Positions 54,262 through 62,282 of a DNA stretch of 64,000 nucleotides are shown here, one piece after another. The stretch is from Pedobacter ghigonis (GTDB lineage: Bacteria; Bacteroidota; Bacteroidia; Sphingobacteriales; Sphingobacteriaceae). A program made the translations under genes and the position numbers. Position 1 is the first letter of the stretch. Each line of letters opens with the position of its first letter. The stretch lies in the NCBI RefSeq assembly GCF_903166585.1, contig NZ_CAESCM010000002.1:124001-188000 (forward strand), written 5' to 3'. The notes beneath the pieces were generated by a model. It saw only the letters and a list, made by a program, of their open reading frames with translations, was not told the DNA's origin and searched no databases.

Positions 54262-54305
54262 CAAGACTATGTAGCAAACCAACTATGTAGTCTTGTTTGT
54301 TTTTT
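54262..54305 (+). terminator. Terminator-like hairpin within the greA leader
   Basis: CAAGACTA (54262-54269) pairs with TAGTCTTG (54288-54295), followed by TTTGTTTTTT. It lies between the candidate promoter and the greA ATG, 30 bp before it, so it could attenuate greA transcription. In E. coli greA also has a leader terminator. Confidence 0.6.
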
Positions 54306-54334
54306 ATAGCGTTTGAATAAAAATTAATAGAGCA

Positions 54335-54808
54335 ATGACAGAGGTAACATATTATACCCAAGAGGGGTTGGATAAATTGAAAGAAGAAGTACATTATCTA
54401 ACTACAACCGGTCGTCAGCTTATATCTAAAGCAATTGCAGAAGCAAGGGATAAAGGTGATTTATCGGAGAATGCAGAGTACGATGCGGCCAAAGAGGCGC
54501 AGGGATTGCATGAAGCAAAAATATCGAAATTAAAGAATACGCTGGCAAATGCACGCTTAATTGATGAGTCGAAACTGGATTTATCAAAAGTACTTGCATT
54601 GTCTATCGTTAAAATAAAAAATGTTAAAAACGGTGCAACCATGACTTATCAGTTGGTGGCCGAAAGCGAGGCAGATTTAAAAACTGGAAAAATTTCTGTT
54701 AAATCGCCTATTGCACAGGGTTTATTAGGTAAATCGGTTGGCGAATTTGCCGAAATTGAAGTACCTGCAGGTAAAATGCAGTTCGAAGTTCTAGAAATTT
54801 CGAGATAA
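54335..54808 (+). CDS. greA: Transcription elongation factor GreA
   Basis: 157 residues, the family length. The N-terminal coiled coil with the tip acidic pair (YYTQEGLDKLKEEVHYL, AEARDKGDLSENAEYDAAKEAQ split) and the C-terminal FKBP-like domain (IAQGLLGKSVGEFAEIEVPAG) are intact. It rescues backtracked RNA polymerase by stimulating transcript cleavage. The conserved DLSENAEY motif is exact. Followed by a HIT gene after a repeat-rich spacer. Confidence 0.96.
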   Translation: MTEVTYYTQEGLDKLKEEVHYLTTTGRQLISKAIAEARDKGDLSENAEYDAAKEAQGLHEAKISKLKNTLANARLIDESKLDLSKVLALSIVKIKNVKNGATMTYQLVAESEADLKTGKISVKSPIAQGLLGKSVGEFAEIEVPAGKMQFEVLEISR

Positions 54809-54893
54809 GGTATAAGGCGGAGGGTATAAGGCTTAAGGGCTTTTCTCCGCTATAAAAACCCTAAACCTTTACACCTTAAACCCTTTACCTCAA
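54808..54893. repeat. CCTTAAACCCTTTACC-type repeat between greA and the HIT gene
   Basis: The spacer opens with AAGGTATAAGGCGGAGGGTATAAGG and closes with ACCCTAAACCTTTACACCTTAAACCC, an imperfect inverted repeat of about 30 bp arms. I recall such sequences between many Pedobacter genes; here it also separates two otherwise adjacent genes. Confidence 0.45.
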
Positions 54894-55292
54894 ATGACCA
54901 TATTTTCAAAAATTGTTGCAGGCGAAATCAGCGCACATGTTGTGGCCGAAACTGCAGAGTATTTAGCCTTTTTAGATGTTTCGCCATTAACCGCAGGCCA
55001 TGTACTGGTTATCCCGAAAATTGAAGTAGATTATATTTTCGATATGGAAGAAGACCACTATGTGGGGCTTTGGATGTTTGCTAAAATTGTAGCTAAAGGT
55101 GTAAAAACTGCCTTCCCATGCAAAAAGGTTGGTGTTTCGGTAATTGGATTAGAAGTGCCACACGCTCATATTCACTTAATTCCGATGAACAATGTTAGCG
55201 ACATGAACTTTAGCAAAGAAAAACTGAAACCAACAACAGAAGAACTTGCCGAAGCTGCTGCAAAAATTAAACAAGCTTTGTTACAAGCATAA
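54894..55292 (+). CDS. HIT-family nucleotide-binding protein
   Basis: 132 residues. The HIT motif HAHIHLIP (about 98-105) and the N-terminal IFSKIVAGEI match the Hint/HIT group, which hydrolyses AMP-linked substrates or dinucleoside polyphosphates. Cytosolic. The gene ends at a shared hairpin. Confidence 0.93.
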   Translation: MTIFSKIVAGEISAHVVAETAEYLAFLDVSPLTAGHVLVIPKIEVDYIFDMEEDHYVGLWMFAKIVAKGVKTAFPCKKVGVSVIGLEVPHAHIHLIPMNNVSDMNFSKEKLKPTTEELAEAAAKIKQALLQA

Positions 55293-55302
55293 AAATAAAA
55301 AA

Positions 55303-55329
55303 GGTCGGCTGCGACAACGCCAGCCGACC
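55303..55329. terminator. Terminator between the HIT and repeat-lipoprotein genes
   Basis: GGTCGGCTG-(9 nt)-CAGCCGACC. On the minus strand it is followed by TTTTTTATTTTT, so it mainly ends the lipoprotein gene. Confidence 0.85.
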
Positions 55330-55356
55330 ATTCTACCCGTCTAACCCCCAAATATT

Positions 55357-56226
55357 TTAAGGTGCCGGAGCAACTGCAGTTGTAGTGTATACATATGGCC
55401 AAACAGAGCCGGGAGCAGCCGTACCAGGTACCGTAATGCCTTTATTGTCGCCTCTTTTTGCATCAGATGCAAAATAATACAATGGCCAGCCTTTATAGGT
55501 AAGTTGTTTTTTGCCGATTGCAGCCACTGTAATTACACCAAGATCGGTTTTTGCAATAACAGAAGGTGCAATAAGCACTTCAGATTGATAAACAGGCCAT
55601 ATTCCTTCCTGCGTAGTACCCTTGGTATAATTGTTAACGCCGTTTTTATCAGGAGCAAAGGCATAAAGTGTTCTGCCAAATGCATCTGTAAAATATTTAG
55701 TGTTACCTGTTCCTTCTACATAAGCACTGGTGTAGCTTTTAGTATTTGCGCCAATCAGTTGTGCATTGGCTATCATTAACGAATAGTCGGGCTTGGCTAC
55801 AAACCAGATTCCGCCAACACCATCACCTTTTATTTCTCCTGCAGCTGCATCGCTGGCGTAGTAATACAACGGATATCCGCGGTAAGTGCTTTGCTTGCGG
55901 CCATCAGCACGGGTAACTTCGCCAACGTCGGCCTTATTTAAGTTTAGGTCGGTGCTTGCATCAGCCGAGTAGTACAAGGGCCATATTGCTTCGCAACCAC
56001 CACTGCAGGTTGGGGTGCCCGCTACATCAGAAGCAAAGAAGTAGAGTGTTTTGCCGTCTTTATCCGTTAGTACCGTTCCGAATGTGGTACTGCTTGCCAG
56101 CTGAATACCTTTTTTCTGTGGAACAGGTTCGGGTTTCGGTTCTTCGGCGCTGTTCTTTTTGCAGGCCGTAAATACCAGGGCCATACAGGCCAGGGCCAAA
56201 AGGTTTCTTTTTAAGTAGATTAGCAT
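55357..56226 (-). CDS. Lipoprotein with four Lipoprotein_15-type repeats
   Basis: 289 residues. Lipobox VFTAC followed by KKNSAEEPKPEPVPQKK. Four repeat units with the family words TLYFFASD, PLYYYASDA, TLYAFAPDK and PLYYFASDA, each ending at a W-P or W-F (AIWPLYY, GIWFVAK, GIWPVYQ, SVWPYVY). This is the 'secreted repeat of unknown function' family (COG4315/PF03640). Only the first unit has the Cys pair (TCSGGC). Function is unknown; expected to be on the periplasmic side of a membrane. Confidence 0.88.
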   Translation of the reverse strand: MLIYLKRNLLALACMALVFTACKKNSAEEPKPEPVPQKKGIQLASSTTFGTVLTDKDGKTLYFFASDVAGTPTCSGGCEAIWPLYYSADASTDLNLNKADVGEVTRADGRKQSTYRGYPLYYYASDAAAGEIKGDGVGGIWFVAKPDYSLMIANAQLIGANTKSYTSAYVEGTGNTKYFTDAFGRTLYAFAPDKNGVNNYTKGTTQEGIWPVYQSEVLIAPSVIAKTDLGVITVAAIGKKQLTYKGWPLYYFASDAKRGDNKGITVPGTAAPGSVWPYVYTTTAVAPAP

Positions 56227-56367
56227 AAGATTTCGTTTTTAGTTTTAACTTTAATAAAATAATATGCTGCTATTACGCCGTGCCTTTGTAAATAGTTGCT
56301 TCCAACAAGAAGATTTTTTGCTAAAACAGAAGAAATAAGAATAATTTCAAAAAAAAATATTTTTCAG

Positions 56368-56394
56368 GCAACCTTTTGTAAACTTATACCGTAA
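56368..56394 (+). promoter_or_regulatory. Candidate ECF-type promoter of the sigma-factor gene
   Basis: GCAACC (56368-56373), 16 bases, then CGTAA (56390-56394) resembles the GGAACC-N16-CGT layout read by ECF sigma factors. It implies autoregulation and a very short leader, consistent with the GTG start at 56416. Confidence 0.5.
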
Positions 56395-56415
56395 TGTGTT
56401 TTGAAAGGAGAACAT

Positions 56416-57039
56416 GTGACCGCTAGTAGCGATACCGAACATACTATACAAAAGCATATTCAGGGCTGTATTAGAAATGATAGAGATAGTCAGAAAGCAC
56501 TATACAAACATTTCTATAGCTTTGCTATGGGCATTTGTTTGCGATACACAAACGACCGGCTGGATGCTGCAGGGATACTGAACGATGGCTTTTTTAAAGC
56601 ATTTAAAAATATTTCAAAATACGAAACGTCGAAAGCGTTTATGCCTTGGCTTGGGCGGATTATAACTAATACCGCTATAGATTTTTACCGTGCCAATTTA
56701 AAATTTGCCGATCATGTAGATATTCAGGAACACGAAAATATTGTGCAGGTAAGCTCTGTGTACGATAAACTGGCTTACCACGATTTGCTGGCTTTGGTGC
56801 AGAATTTAAGTCCGGCTTACCGTACCGTTTTTAATCTTTTTGCTATAGATGGGTACAGCCACGAAGAAATTGCCGAAATGTTAAATATATCGGTAGGAAC
56901 ATCGAAGTCGAACCTGTTTAAGGCGCGGCAAAAATTACAGGAAATGTTAAAAGTTACTGAAACGAAAACTTACCAGGTAAGAAATTCGGAAGTAGATAGA
57001 AACCTTTTACAGGTTAGGTTAAATACAAATATGCAATGA
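56416..57039 (+). CDS. ECF-type RNA polymerase sigma factor
   Basis: 207 residues from GTG 56416, preceded by AAGGAGA, a rare clear Shine-Dalgarno here; a TTG at 56401 would add five residues. Sigma region 2 (YTNDRLDAAGILNDGFFKAFKNI split, WLGRIITNTAIDFYR) and region 4 (YRTVFNLFAIDGYSHEEIAEML split, SVGTSKSNLFKARQKLQEML) are complete. The stop overlaps the start of the membrane-anchored partner gene by 4 bp (ATGA). It likely controls envelope genes and itself. Confidence 0.93.
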   Translation: MTASSDTEHTIQKHIQGCIRNDRDSQKALYKHFYSFAMGICLRYTNDRLDAAGILNDGFFKAFKNISKYETSKAFMPWLGRIITNTAIDFYRANLKFADHVDIQEHENIVQVSSVYDKLAYHDLLALVQNLSPAYRTVFNLFAIDGYSHEEIAEMLNISVGTSKSNLFKARQKLQEMLKVTETKTYQVRNSEVDRNLLQVRLNTNMQ

Positions 57040-58229
57040 AAGAGGGAAAAGACATAGATAAATTATTTAAAGATGGATTGGAAAACCCCGATCTGCCTTT
57101 TAATGATTTAGATTGGGATGATCTGGAGGAAAGATTGCATCCAAAACCAAAGCGGAGAATTGTGCCTGTGGTTTGGCTTGCTGCTGCGGCAGGAATTGCA
57201 GCCATGTTATTGATTGTATTTTTGCTGGTGAAACCATCAGGCAATCCAGTTGATACGGATAAAGTGGTAAAAAATGAAAAAGGGAATACAAAGAACGTAA
57301 AACCAGAAAATCCAGAAAATAATGCAGGTAAGGTTACCGAAACACCTTTAAAACAAAACGAGCCAAATGCCAATAAAGATGCAGGTCTGTTAACTTCGAA
57401 TGAGCCTCATGATGGTATAGCGCAAAAACCGGTACAAAAAAATATATTGGTTGAGGGCAACACGTCAAAACAGAATTCGATTGAAGCAAATAATGTAAAT
57501 CTGCTGGCTAATGTTGAATACAAACCAAAGCTAAGTGCTGAAGCTGATCCGGTAACTTTTAAAGATCAAAATCTGATTGCCAGTGTAGCAACCGGGAAAC
57601 CTGAGCGGATGAAAGAGCTTGTTTTGAAGAAAAAATCAAGATTGGTGCTGAGTATTTTAGCGGCACCCGATTTAACCAGTGTGCAGAAATCGGGTATGAG
57701 CAGTTTAAGTGGCGGTTTTGGGGTAGAGGCTACTTATGTTTTAAGTAAAAAGCTCAGTATAACCACAGGGGCTACCTATGCCAAGAAAATTTACGATTCG
57801 GACTTTAGCTTGTATAAACCCAATACCAATTATGTTTTTAAGGTAACACCATCAAATATCCATGCCAATTGTGATGTAATTGATATTCCGTTAAATGTAA
57901 ATTATAAGGTTTTTGGCAACAACCGCAATGCCATATCGGTAAGCACAGGACTTTCTAGTTACCTCATGTTAAAAGAGAAATACAGTTATAGCTACGATGG
58001 TGCTTATCAGGGGCCGCAACAATATGAAGTGAGGGGCAGTAATCAGCATTATTTAGGAATTGCCAACATTGGTGTAGAGTTTCAACACAAAATCAACAAC
58101 AATTTAAGCATCAGTGCCAAACCGTTCATGAAAATCCCATTAACCGATATTGGTTACGGCAATTCTAGGTTATCGTCAACTGGCGTAGCCGTTTCGGTAA
58201 ATATGAATCTATTCAGAAAAGGAAATTAG
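57036..58229 (+). CDS. Membrane-anchored protein with C-terminal barrel, probable sigma-factor partner
   Basis: 397 residues. An acidic cytosolic N-terminus (1-40; DIDKLFKDGLENPDLPFND) is followed by one membrane helix (about 42-65), a Lys/Asn/Pro-rich periplasmic linker (about 66-190) and a beta-rich part (200-397) like an outer-membrane beta-barrel domain (LSGGFGVEATYVLSKKLSITTGATYAKK split, DIPLNVNYKVFG, GVAVSVNMNLF). The coupling to an ECF gene and the N-terminal layout suggest an anti-sigma factor. A barrel joined to an inner-membrane anchor is unusual. The anti-sigma role is inference. Confidence 0.75.
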   Translation: MKEGKDIDKLFKDGLENPDLPFNDLDWDDLEERLHPKPKRRIVPVVWLAAAAGIAAMLLIVFLLVKPSGNPVDTDKVVKNEKGNTKNVKPENPENNAGKVTETPLKQNEPNANKDAGLLTSNEPHDGIAQKPVQKNILVEGNTSKQNSIEANNVNLLANVEYKPKLSAEADPVTFKDQNLIASVATGKPERMKELVLKKKSRLVLSILAAPDLTSVQKSGMSSLSGGFGVEATYVLSKKLSITTGATYAKKIYDSDFSLYKPNTNYVFKVTPSNIHANCDVIDIPLNVNYKVFGNNRNAISVSTGLSSYLMLKEKYSYSYDGAYQGPQQYEVRGSNQHYLGIANIGVEFQHKINNNLSISAKPFMKIPLTDIGYGNSRLSSTGVAVSVNMNLFRKGN

Positions 58230-58235
58230 CACTTG

Positions 58236-59114
58236 CTATTGTTTTTGCTGCGGTAAGGGTACAAAACCAGTTTCTCCAGGTACAGGTTTAAAACTTTGCT
58301 CCAGCCATTTTTGCTTTGCCTTTTCAATCAGTTCCTTATCCGATGCCACGAAATTCCAGTAAATAAAACGTTCTTCGGGGAAGGGCTCGCCACCAAAAAT
58401 GTAAACCGTTGTGTTCTCGTGCATGGTAAACGCGCAAAGTTTGGCATCGTTGGCAATTAGAATCTGTCTCGGCTCAAAAATATGGCCGTCGCTTTCTATG
58501 GCACCTTCCAAAATGTAAAGGGCACTTTCGCCAAAAAGGTAATCACCAATGTTTACTTGTGTACGCGTGGTACTTTTCAACTCTAAGAAATACAGCGGAC
58601 TGTAAACCGGAACAGGCGATTTACGGCCAAAAGCCTCTCCTGCAATTAATTTAACCGAAACACCATCTTGTTCCCAGGCTGGGATATCGTTCTCTTCCAC
58701 GTGGAAAAACTCCGGATCCATCTGTTCCAGATCCTTTGGCAATGCCACCCAAATTTGTAAGCCATGCAACATTTTATCGGTATGGCGTAAATATTCCGGT
58801 GTCCGTTCTGAGTGTACAATGCCACTTCCCGAAGTCATCCAGTTTACCTGACCAGGTTTAATTACCACATCAGAACCCAGACTATCTTTATGGGTAATTT
58901 CGCCTTCGAACAGAAATGTGAGAGTAGAAAGGCCGATATGTGGGTGCGGAGGAACATCCAGATTTTCATGATCGCTCATTGCCGCAGGGCCCATGTGGTC
59001 GATAAAAGAGAAGGGTCCAACCATTCTTTTCTCTCTGAAAGGCAATAACCTGCCAACCATAAAATTGCCAATATTGGCCGGGCGTTCTTCGATAATGAGT
59101 TTAATGTTCGACAT
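58236..59114 (-). CDS. Pirin-family protein
   Basis: 292 residues. The N-terminal cupin with metal ligands is clear: HMGPAAMSDHENLDVPPHPHIGLSTLTF (split) and the Glu/His motif FEGEITHKDSLG, GSGIVHSERTP. The second cupin (about 190-270) is degenerate. Pirins are iron-binding cytosolic proteins; some have quercetinase activity. Its stop lies 6 bp from the convergent sigma-partner gene end. Confidence 0.92.
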   Translation of the reverse strand: MSNIKLIIEERPANIGNFMVGRLLPFREKRMVGPFSFIDHMGPAAMSDHENLDVPPHPHIGLSTLTFLFEGEITHKDSLGSDVVIKPGQVNWMTSGSGIVHSERTPEYLRHTDKMLHGLQIWVALPKDLEQMDPEFFHVEENDIPAWEQDGVSVKLIAGEAFGRKSPVPVYSPLYFLELKSTTRTQVNIGDYLFGESALYILEGAIESDGHIFEPRQILIANDAKLCAFTMHENTTVYIFGGEPFPEERFIYWNFVASDKELIEKAKQKWLEQSFKPVPGETGFVPLPQQKQ

Positions 59115-59184
59115 GATATGCTGGTTTTTGAAGAGGTGAATTTACGGAAAAATATCGTCAATGGAGTCAAAGCCTCTCCGAGGT

Positions 59185-59309
59185 CGTCATTTCGAGCGGA
59201 GTGCAACGAAGTCGAGAACCATGCAGTGCTCAGCGAAGCTAAATCTGTCTTTATAGATTTCTCCGTTCCGCCACCGGTGAAAAACCGGCCGGCTCCAGTC
59301 GAAATGACG
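59185..59309. repeat. Long inverted repeat with CGTCATTTCGA / TCGAAATGACG ends
   Basis: The 11-bp ends are perfectly complementary and enclose GCGGAGTGCAACGAAGTCGAGA and CGGCCGGCTCC-like blocks. I recall this as a widespread non-coding element in Bacteroidota. It is different in sequence from the CGTCATTGCGA element at 25286. Confidence 0.75.
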
Positions 59310-59392
59310 ATTTTTCTATTGGCTCTGGCAATGGTAGGGGCAATTCAGATTTCATCAATAAGAGATAACAGCCGACACCGCAGCCTTTAAAC

Positions 59393-59416
59393 AAAAAAAA
59401 CACCCCTTTCGAGGTG
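59393..59416 (-). terminator. Terminator of the ArsR/ene-reductase operon
   Basis: On the minus strand CACCTC-GAAA-GGGGTG followed by TTTTTTTTG. Confidence 0.8.
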
Positions 59417-59449
59417 CTTTTTAAACTTAAAAAGAAAAAATAAAGATTG

Positions 59450-60550
59450 TTATACCAATTGCATCAAGGCATCTTTGTTAAAGCCTTTCAGTTCTTCGGT
59501 GCGATTGTTTTTAATTTTTTCAACCCAATTTGGGTCGGCTAAAAGCGGACGGCCAACGGCTACCAGGTCAAAATCGCCACGGTCCATTCTGCGTACCAAT
59601 TCATCTAAAGAGCTCGGTTGTGAGCTTTGGCCTGCAAACGCGCCAAAGAAATCGCCGTCTAAACCAACCGAACCAACTGAAATCGTTGCTTTACCGGTTA
59701 ATTTTTTAGCCCAGCCCGCAAAGTTAAGGTCAGAACCTTCAAATTCTGGCTCCCAGAAACGGCGTTGTGAACAGTGAAAAATATCGATGCCGGCATCAGC
59801 CAATGGCGTTAACCATTGCTCCATTTCCTGTTCGTTTTTGGCCAGTTTAAAATCGTAGGCAGCAGGTTTAAATTGCGATAAACGAATAATTACAGCAAAA
59901 TCTTCACCTACTCTTTTGCGCACCTCTTTAATTACCTCTACACCAAAACGGGTACGTTCTGCTAGGGTTTTACCGCCATAAATGTCGGTACGGTTGTTAG
60001 TGGCATCCCAAAAAAACTGGTCGATTAAATATTGGTGCGCACCATGTATTTCAACGGTATCAAAACCAAGGGCTTTCGCATCAGCAGCAGCTTGTCCGAA
60101 AGCAGCAATGGTATCGGCAATGGCAGCGTCTGTCATTGGAACTCCGTTTTCAAATCCCGGACTGTTAAATGATGAAGGGCCTTCAAATGGAGTACTTGGC
60201 ACCCAACCCGAAGCATGATTTGCATGAATACCCTGGTGCCATATTTGTGGCCCCATTTGCCCGCCGGCACTGTGTACGCCTTTAATTACATTTTCCCAGC
60301 CTGCAAGTGCTTCGGTTCCATAAAAATGTGGAATATTCGGGTCTGCAGACGAAGATGGCCTGTTAATTACCGTTCCTTCTGATAGGATTAAACCTACCTC
60401 GCCAGCCGCTCTTTTGGTATAATAGCTGGCTACATCAGGTGTTGGTACTCCGTTCGGAGAAAATGAACGGGTCATAGGAGCCATTACGATCCTGTTTTTA
60501 GTATTTAATGTTTTAAGGCTAAATGGCCTGAATAAACTATCTGTGTTCAT
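59450..60550 (-). CDS. Old-yellow-enzyme family ene-reductase (NemA-like)
   Basis: 366 residues, the family length. FMN barrel with MAPMTRS, GPQIWHQG, the substrate-binding HGAHQYLIDQFFW (His and His/Asn positions), NNRTDIYGG and AVGRPLLADPNW. It reduces activated alkenes or nitro esters with NAD(P)H in the cytosol. It lies 10 bp after an ArsR-family gene and shares its terminator, so it is probably induced by electrophiles sensed by that repressor. Confidence 0.94.
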   Translation of the reverse strand: MNTDSLFRPFSLKTLNTKNRIVMAPMTRSFSPNGVPTPDVASYYTKRAAGEVGLILSEGTVINRPSSSADPNIPHFYGTEALAGWENVIKGVHSAGGQMGPQIWHQGIHANHASGWVPSTPFEGPSSFNSPGFENGVPMTDAAIADTIAAFGQAAADAKALGFDTVEIHGAHQYLIDQFFWDATNNRTDIYGGKTLAERTRFGVEVIKEVRKRVGEDFAVIIRLSQFKPAAYDFKLAKNEQEMEQWLTPLADAGIDIFHCSQRRFWEPEFEGSDLNFAGWAKKLTGKATISVGSVGLDGDFFGAFAGQSSQPSSLDELVRRMDRGDFDLVAVGRPLLADPNWVEKIKNNRTEELKGFNKDALMQLV

Positions 60551-60560
60551 GTATTGTAGA

Positions 60561-60863
60561 TTATAATTCTGAATTGATGATTTGACTTAACTTCTCGATG
60601 CCTTCTTTATTGCGTTTGTAATATGTCCATTGCCCAACGCGGGTGGCACATACCAAATCGGCACGTTGTAAAATAGATAGGTATTCGGAAATGGTACTTT
60701 GAGATAAGCCTGCCTTATATTGAATTTGCCCTACACAAACGCCAACGTTATCGAAATCAGCGTTAGGCTGTTCGGGGAAATTTTTCTCGGGCTCTTTTAG
60801 CCAGTTTAAAATTTGTAAACGGGTTTTATTAGAAAGTGCTTTAAATATCTCTACCTGATCCAT
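60561..60863 (-). CDS. ArsR-family HTH repressor
   Basis: 100 residues from ATG 60863 (the frame to 60899 adds residues of no family value). A winged HTH is clear (MDQVEIFKALSNKTRLQILNWL split, QIQYKAGLSQSTISEYLSILQRADLV split). A single Cys lies in VGVCVGQI, where classical metal-sensing ArsR has ELCVCDL, so it probably senses a reactive electrophile or redox change and not a metal. It is in operon with the ene-reductase. Confidence 0.9.
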   Translation of the reverse strand: MDQVEIFKALSNKTRLQILNWLKEPEKNFPEQPNADFDNVGVCVGQIQYKAGLSQSTISEYLSILQRADLVCATRVGQWTYYKRNKEGIEKLSQIINSEL

Positions 60864-61308
60864 GATGCAAATGTATATCGACTTTTCCCGATATGCCAAT
60901 TAAAAGAATGAAATTTACAATTGTATGTTTGATTCAGGGTTTTTAACCGCAAAGGGCGCAAAGCTGTTACGCCGTCATTCTGGCGCTGGCCAGAATCTCT
61001 TTTTTTTAACCACTGAAAATACTAAAAACAGACTTTGTGTTCCTGGTGCATTTGTAGTAAAAAATAAACCACTAAGCCACGAAGGGCACAAAGAAATATT
61101 AAACCCTTTCCGTGGGCTCCGTGCATCCGTGGCAAAAAATAAACCACTAAGACATGAGGGACACCTGACCTCCGACTACACCAGTCGAAATTGCGGTAAA
61201 AAAAGAACGGGGATAAATCATACCGACCTATCCCCGTCATCTAAATTAACGCTCTCATATATATAAACAACCAAAAAGGCGATTTATTATATAACGCTTA
61301 AAATATTT
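60864..61308. other. Intergenic region made largely of decayed repeats
   Basis: 445 bp with repeat words at 60942-61170. No real gene is supported; the 113-residue frame here follows the repeats. Confidence 0.55.
60942..61170. repeat. Composite AACCACTAAGxCAC / AAAGGGCRCAAAG repeat block
   Basis: AAAAAATAAACCACTAAG occurs twice as an 18-bp exact direct repeat (61059-61076 and 61134-61151), each followed by similar words (CCACGAAGGGCACAAAG, ACATGAGGGAC). TTAACCGCAAAGGGCGCAAAG at 60942 is close to the complement of the remnant at 19571-19618. Confidence 0.6.
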
Positions 61309-61767
61309 TTATTTTTTTGCTGCTGGCTTTTTTGCTGCGGCTTTTGGTTTCTTTGTTTCTTCCTCGATTTCTTTTGCGGGAGCAGCTTTTTTCGCGGCTG
61401 GTGCTTTGGCTTTTTTAGGTGCTGCTTTTTCTGTTTCTGTAGCAGTTTCTTTCTTTTTAGCTGGGGCTTTAGCTTTTTTAACCTCAGCAACCGGCTCGGC
61501 AACAACTTCTTCCTTTACTTCAGCTGCCGCTGTGTTTTGTAAATAAATTGCCAGTAATTGTTTTAGATAAACATCTGGTTTAGGCATGTTAATTACGGTA
61601 CCCGGCTCTTTATCCTGTGCTTGTTTGGTATAGGCCGATCTAATTTTGCCCCAATCTTTTGAATAAAGTTTGATGAACATCTCTAAAAACTGTTCTTCTG
61701 TATATTTTTTAGGCAACCTCCCCAGCACCGCCTGAATTTTTTCTTCTTTTCTATGTAATATCGCCAT
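61309..61767 (-). CDS. Small protein with Lys/Ala/Pro-rich histone-H1-like tail
   Basis: 152 residues from ATG 61767 (the upstream frame to 61932 overlaps the HxlR gene). The N-terminal 90 residues (RKEEKIQAVLGRLPKKYTEEQFLEMF split, LYSKDWGKIRSAYTKQ) look like a small helical domain. The last 55 or so are made of KAPAKKKE, KKAKAPAAKKAAPAKE and KAAAKKPAAKK-like repeats, as in histone-H1-like tails of bacterial nucleoid proteins. DNA or RNA binding is probable, the N-terminal domain is unknown. It lies 89 bp after the HxlR gene. Confidence 0.7.
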   Translation of the reverse strand: MAILHRKEEKIQAVLGRLPKKYTEEQFLEMFIKLYSKDWGKIRSAYTKQAQDKEPGTVINMPKPDVYLKQLLAIYLQNTAAAEVKEEVVAEPVAEVKKAKAPAKKKETATETEKAAPKKAKAPAAKKAAPAKEIEEETKKPKAAAKKPAAKK

Positions 61768-61856
61768 CGATTTTATTTTCTGCAAAGATAGCCGAATTTT
61801 ATCATATTCAGGTTTTTGCTTTTTTAGACCCAAAATAGAATATCTGAATGATGAAG

Positions 61857-62249
61857 CTAGGCGCTTTTCTCCTCCACGCTTGTTTCTTTCCTTCGGTTTT
61901 TTACCAAACGTTCGCGATGCTGCATTCCCCATTCCCTCAGCTCATTAATTACACTGTCGAGGGTTCCGCTGTACTCGGTTAACTCGTAGGTTACCGTTAC
62001 AGGTGTAGTGTGGAACACTTTCCTGATCACAAACTCATTCAATTCGAGTTCTTTTAATTCCTTGGAAAGGATTTTTGGAGTAATTTCTCCCAGCGATTTC
62101 TGAATTTCGTTAAAACGCAGCGGCCGGTCCTGTAAACTCAAAATCAAAGGGAGTTTCCATTTACCGTTCAACACATACAGTGCATCCTTAATGGCATTCA
62201 TGCTGGCGGTGCAGGCAGATTTATCGTGGTGTTTATCTTTTGGTCCCAT
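61857..62249 (-). CDS. HxlR-family transcriptional regulator
   Basis: 130 residues. The HxlR winged helix is clear: a Cys near the N-terminus (SACTASMNAIK), GKWKLPLILSL, RFNEIQKSLGEITPKILSKELKELE (split), TYELTEYSGTLDSVI. The conserved Cys often senses electrophiles. It is divergent from a DoxX gene whose promoter carries a repeated operator-like sequence, so it likely controls that gene. Confidence 0.92.
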   Translation of the reverse strand: MGPKDKHHDKSACTASMNAIKDALYVLNGKWKLPLILSLQDRPLRFNEIQKSLGEITPKILSKELKELELNEFVIRKVFHTTPVTVTYELTEYSGTLDSVINELREWGMQHRERLVKNRRKETSVEEKSA

Positions 62250-62282
62250 GAGGCAAAGTTACGTGCTTTCCTAAACGATACC

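Larger units (their letters stand above)
53995..54334. other. Divergent gap between M1 and greA genes, with greA leader
   Basis: 340 bp AT-rich spacer; contains the greA promoter (54218-54249) and a terminator-like leader hairpin (54262-54305). No gene is seen. Confidence 0.5.
59115..59449. other. Intergenic region with GTCATTTCGAG repeat
   Basis: 335 bp between pirin and the ene-reductase, mostly made of one long inverted-repeat element plus a terminator; the short open frame over it is a by-product. Confidence 0.55.

Noticed and set aside
59118..59390. 90-residue frame on the plus strand
   Set aside because: It runs through the CGTCATTTCGA inverted repeat.
60925..61266. 113-residue frame on the plus strand
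   Set aside because: It is composed of repeat sequence with no domain or start context.
61287..61505. Lys-rich 72-residue frame on the minus strand
   Set aside because: It is a shifted reading of the Lys/Ala tail of the 61309-61767 gene.
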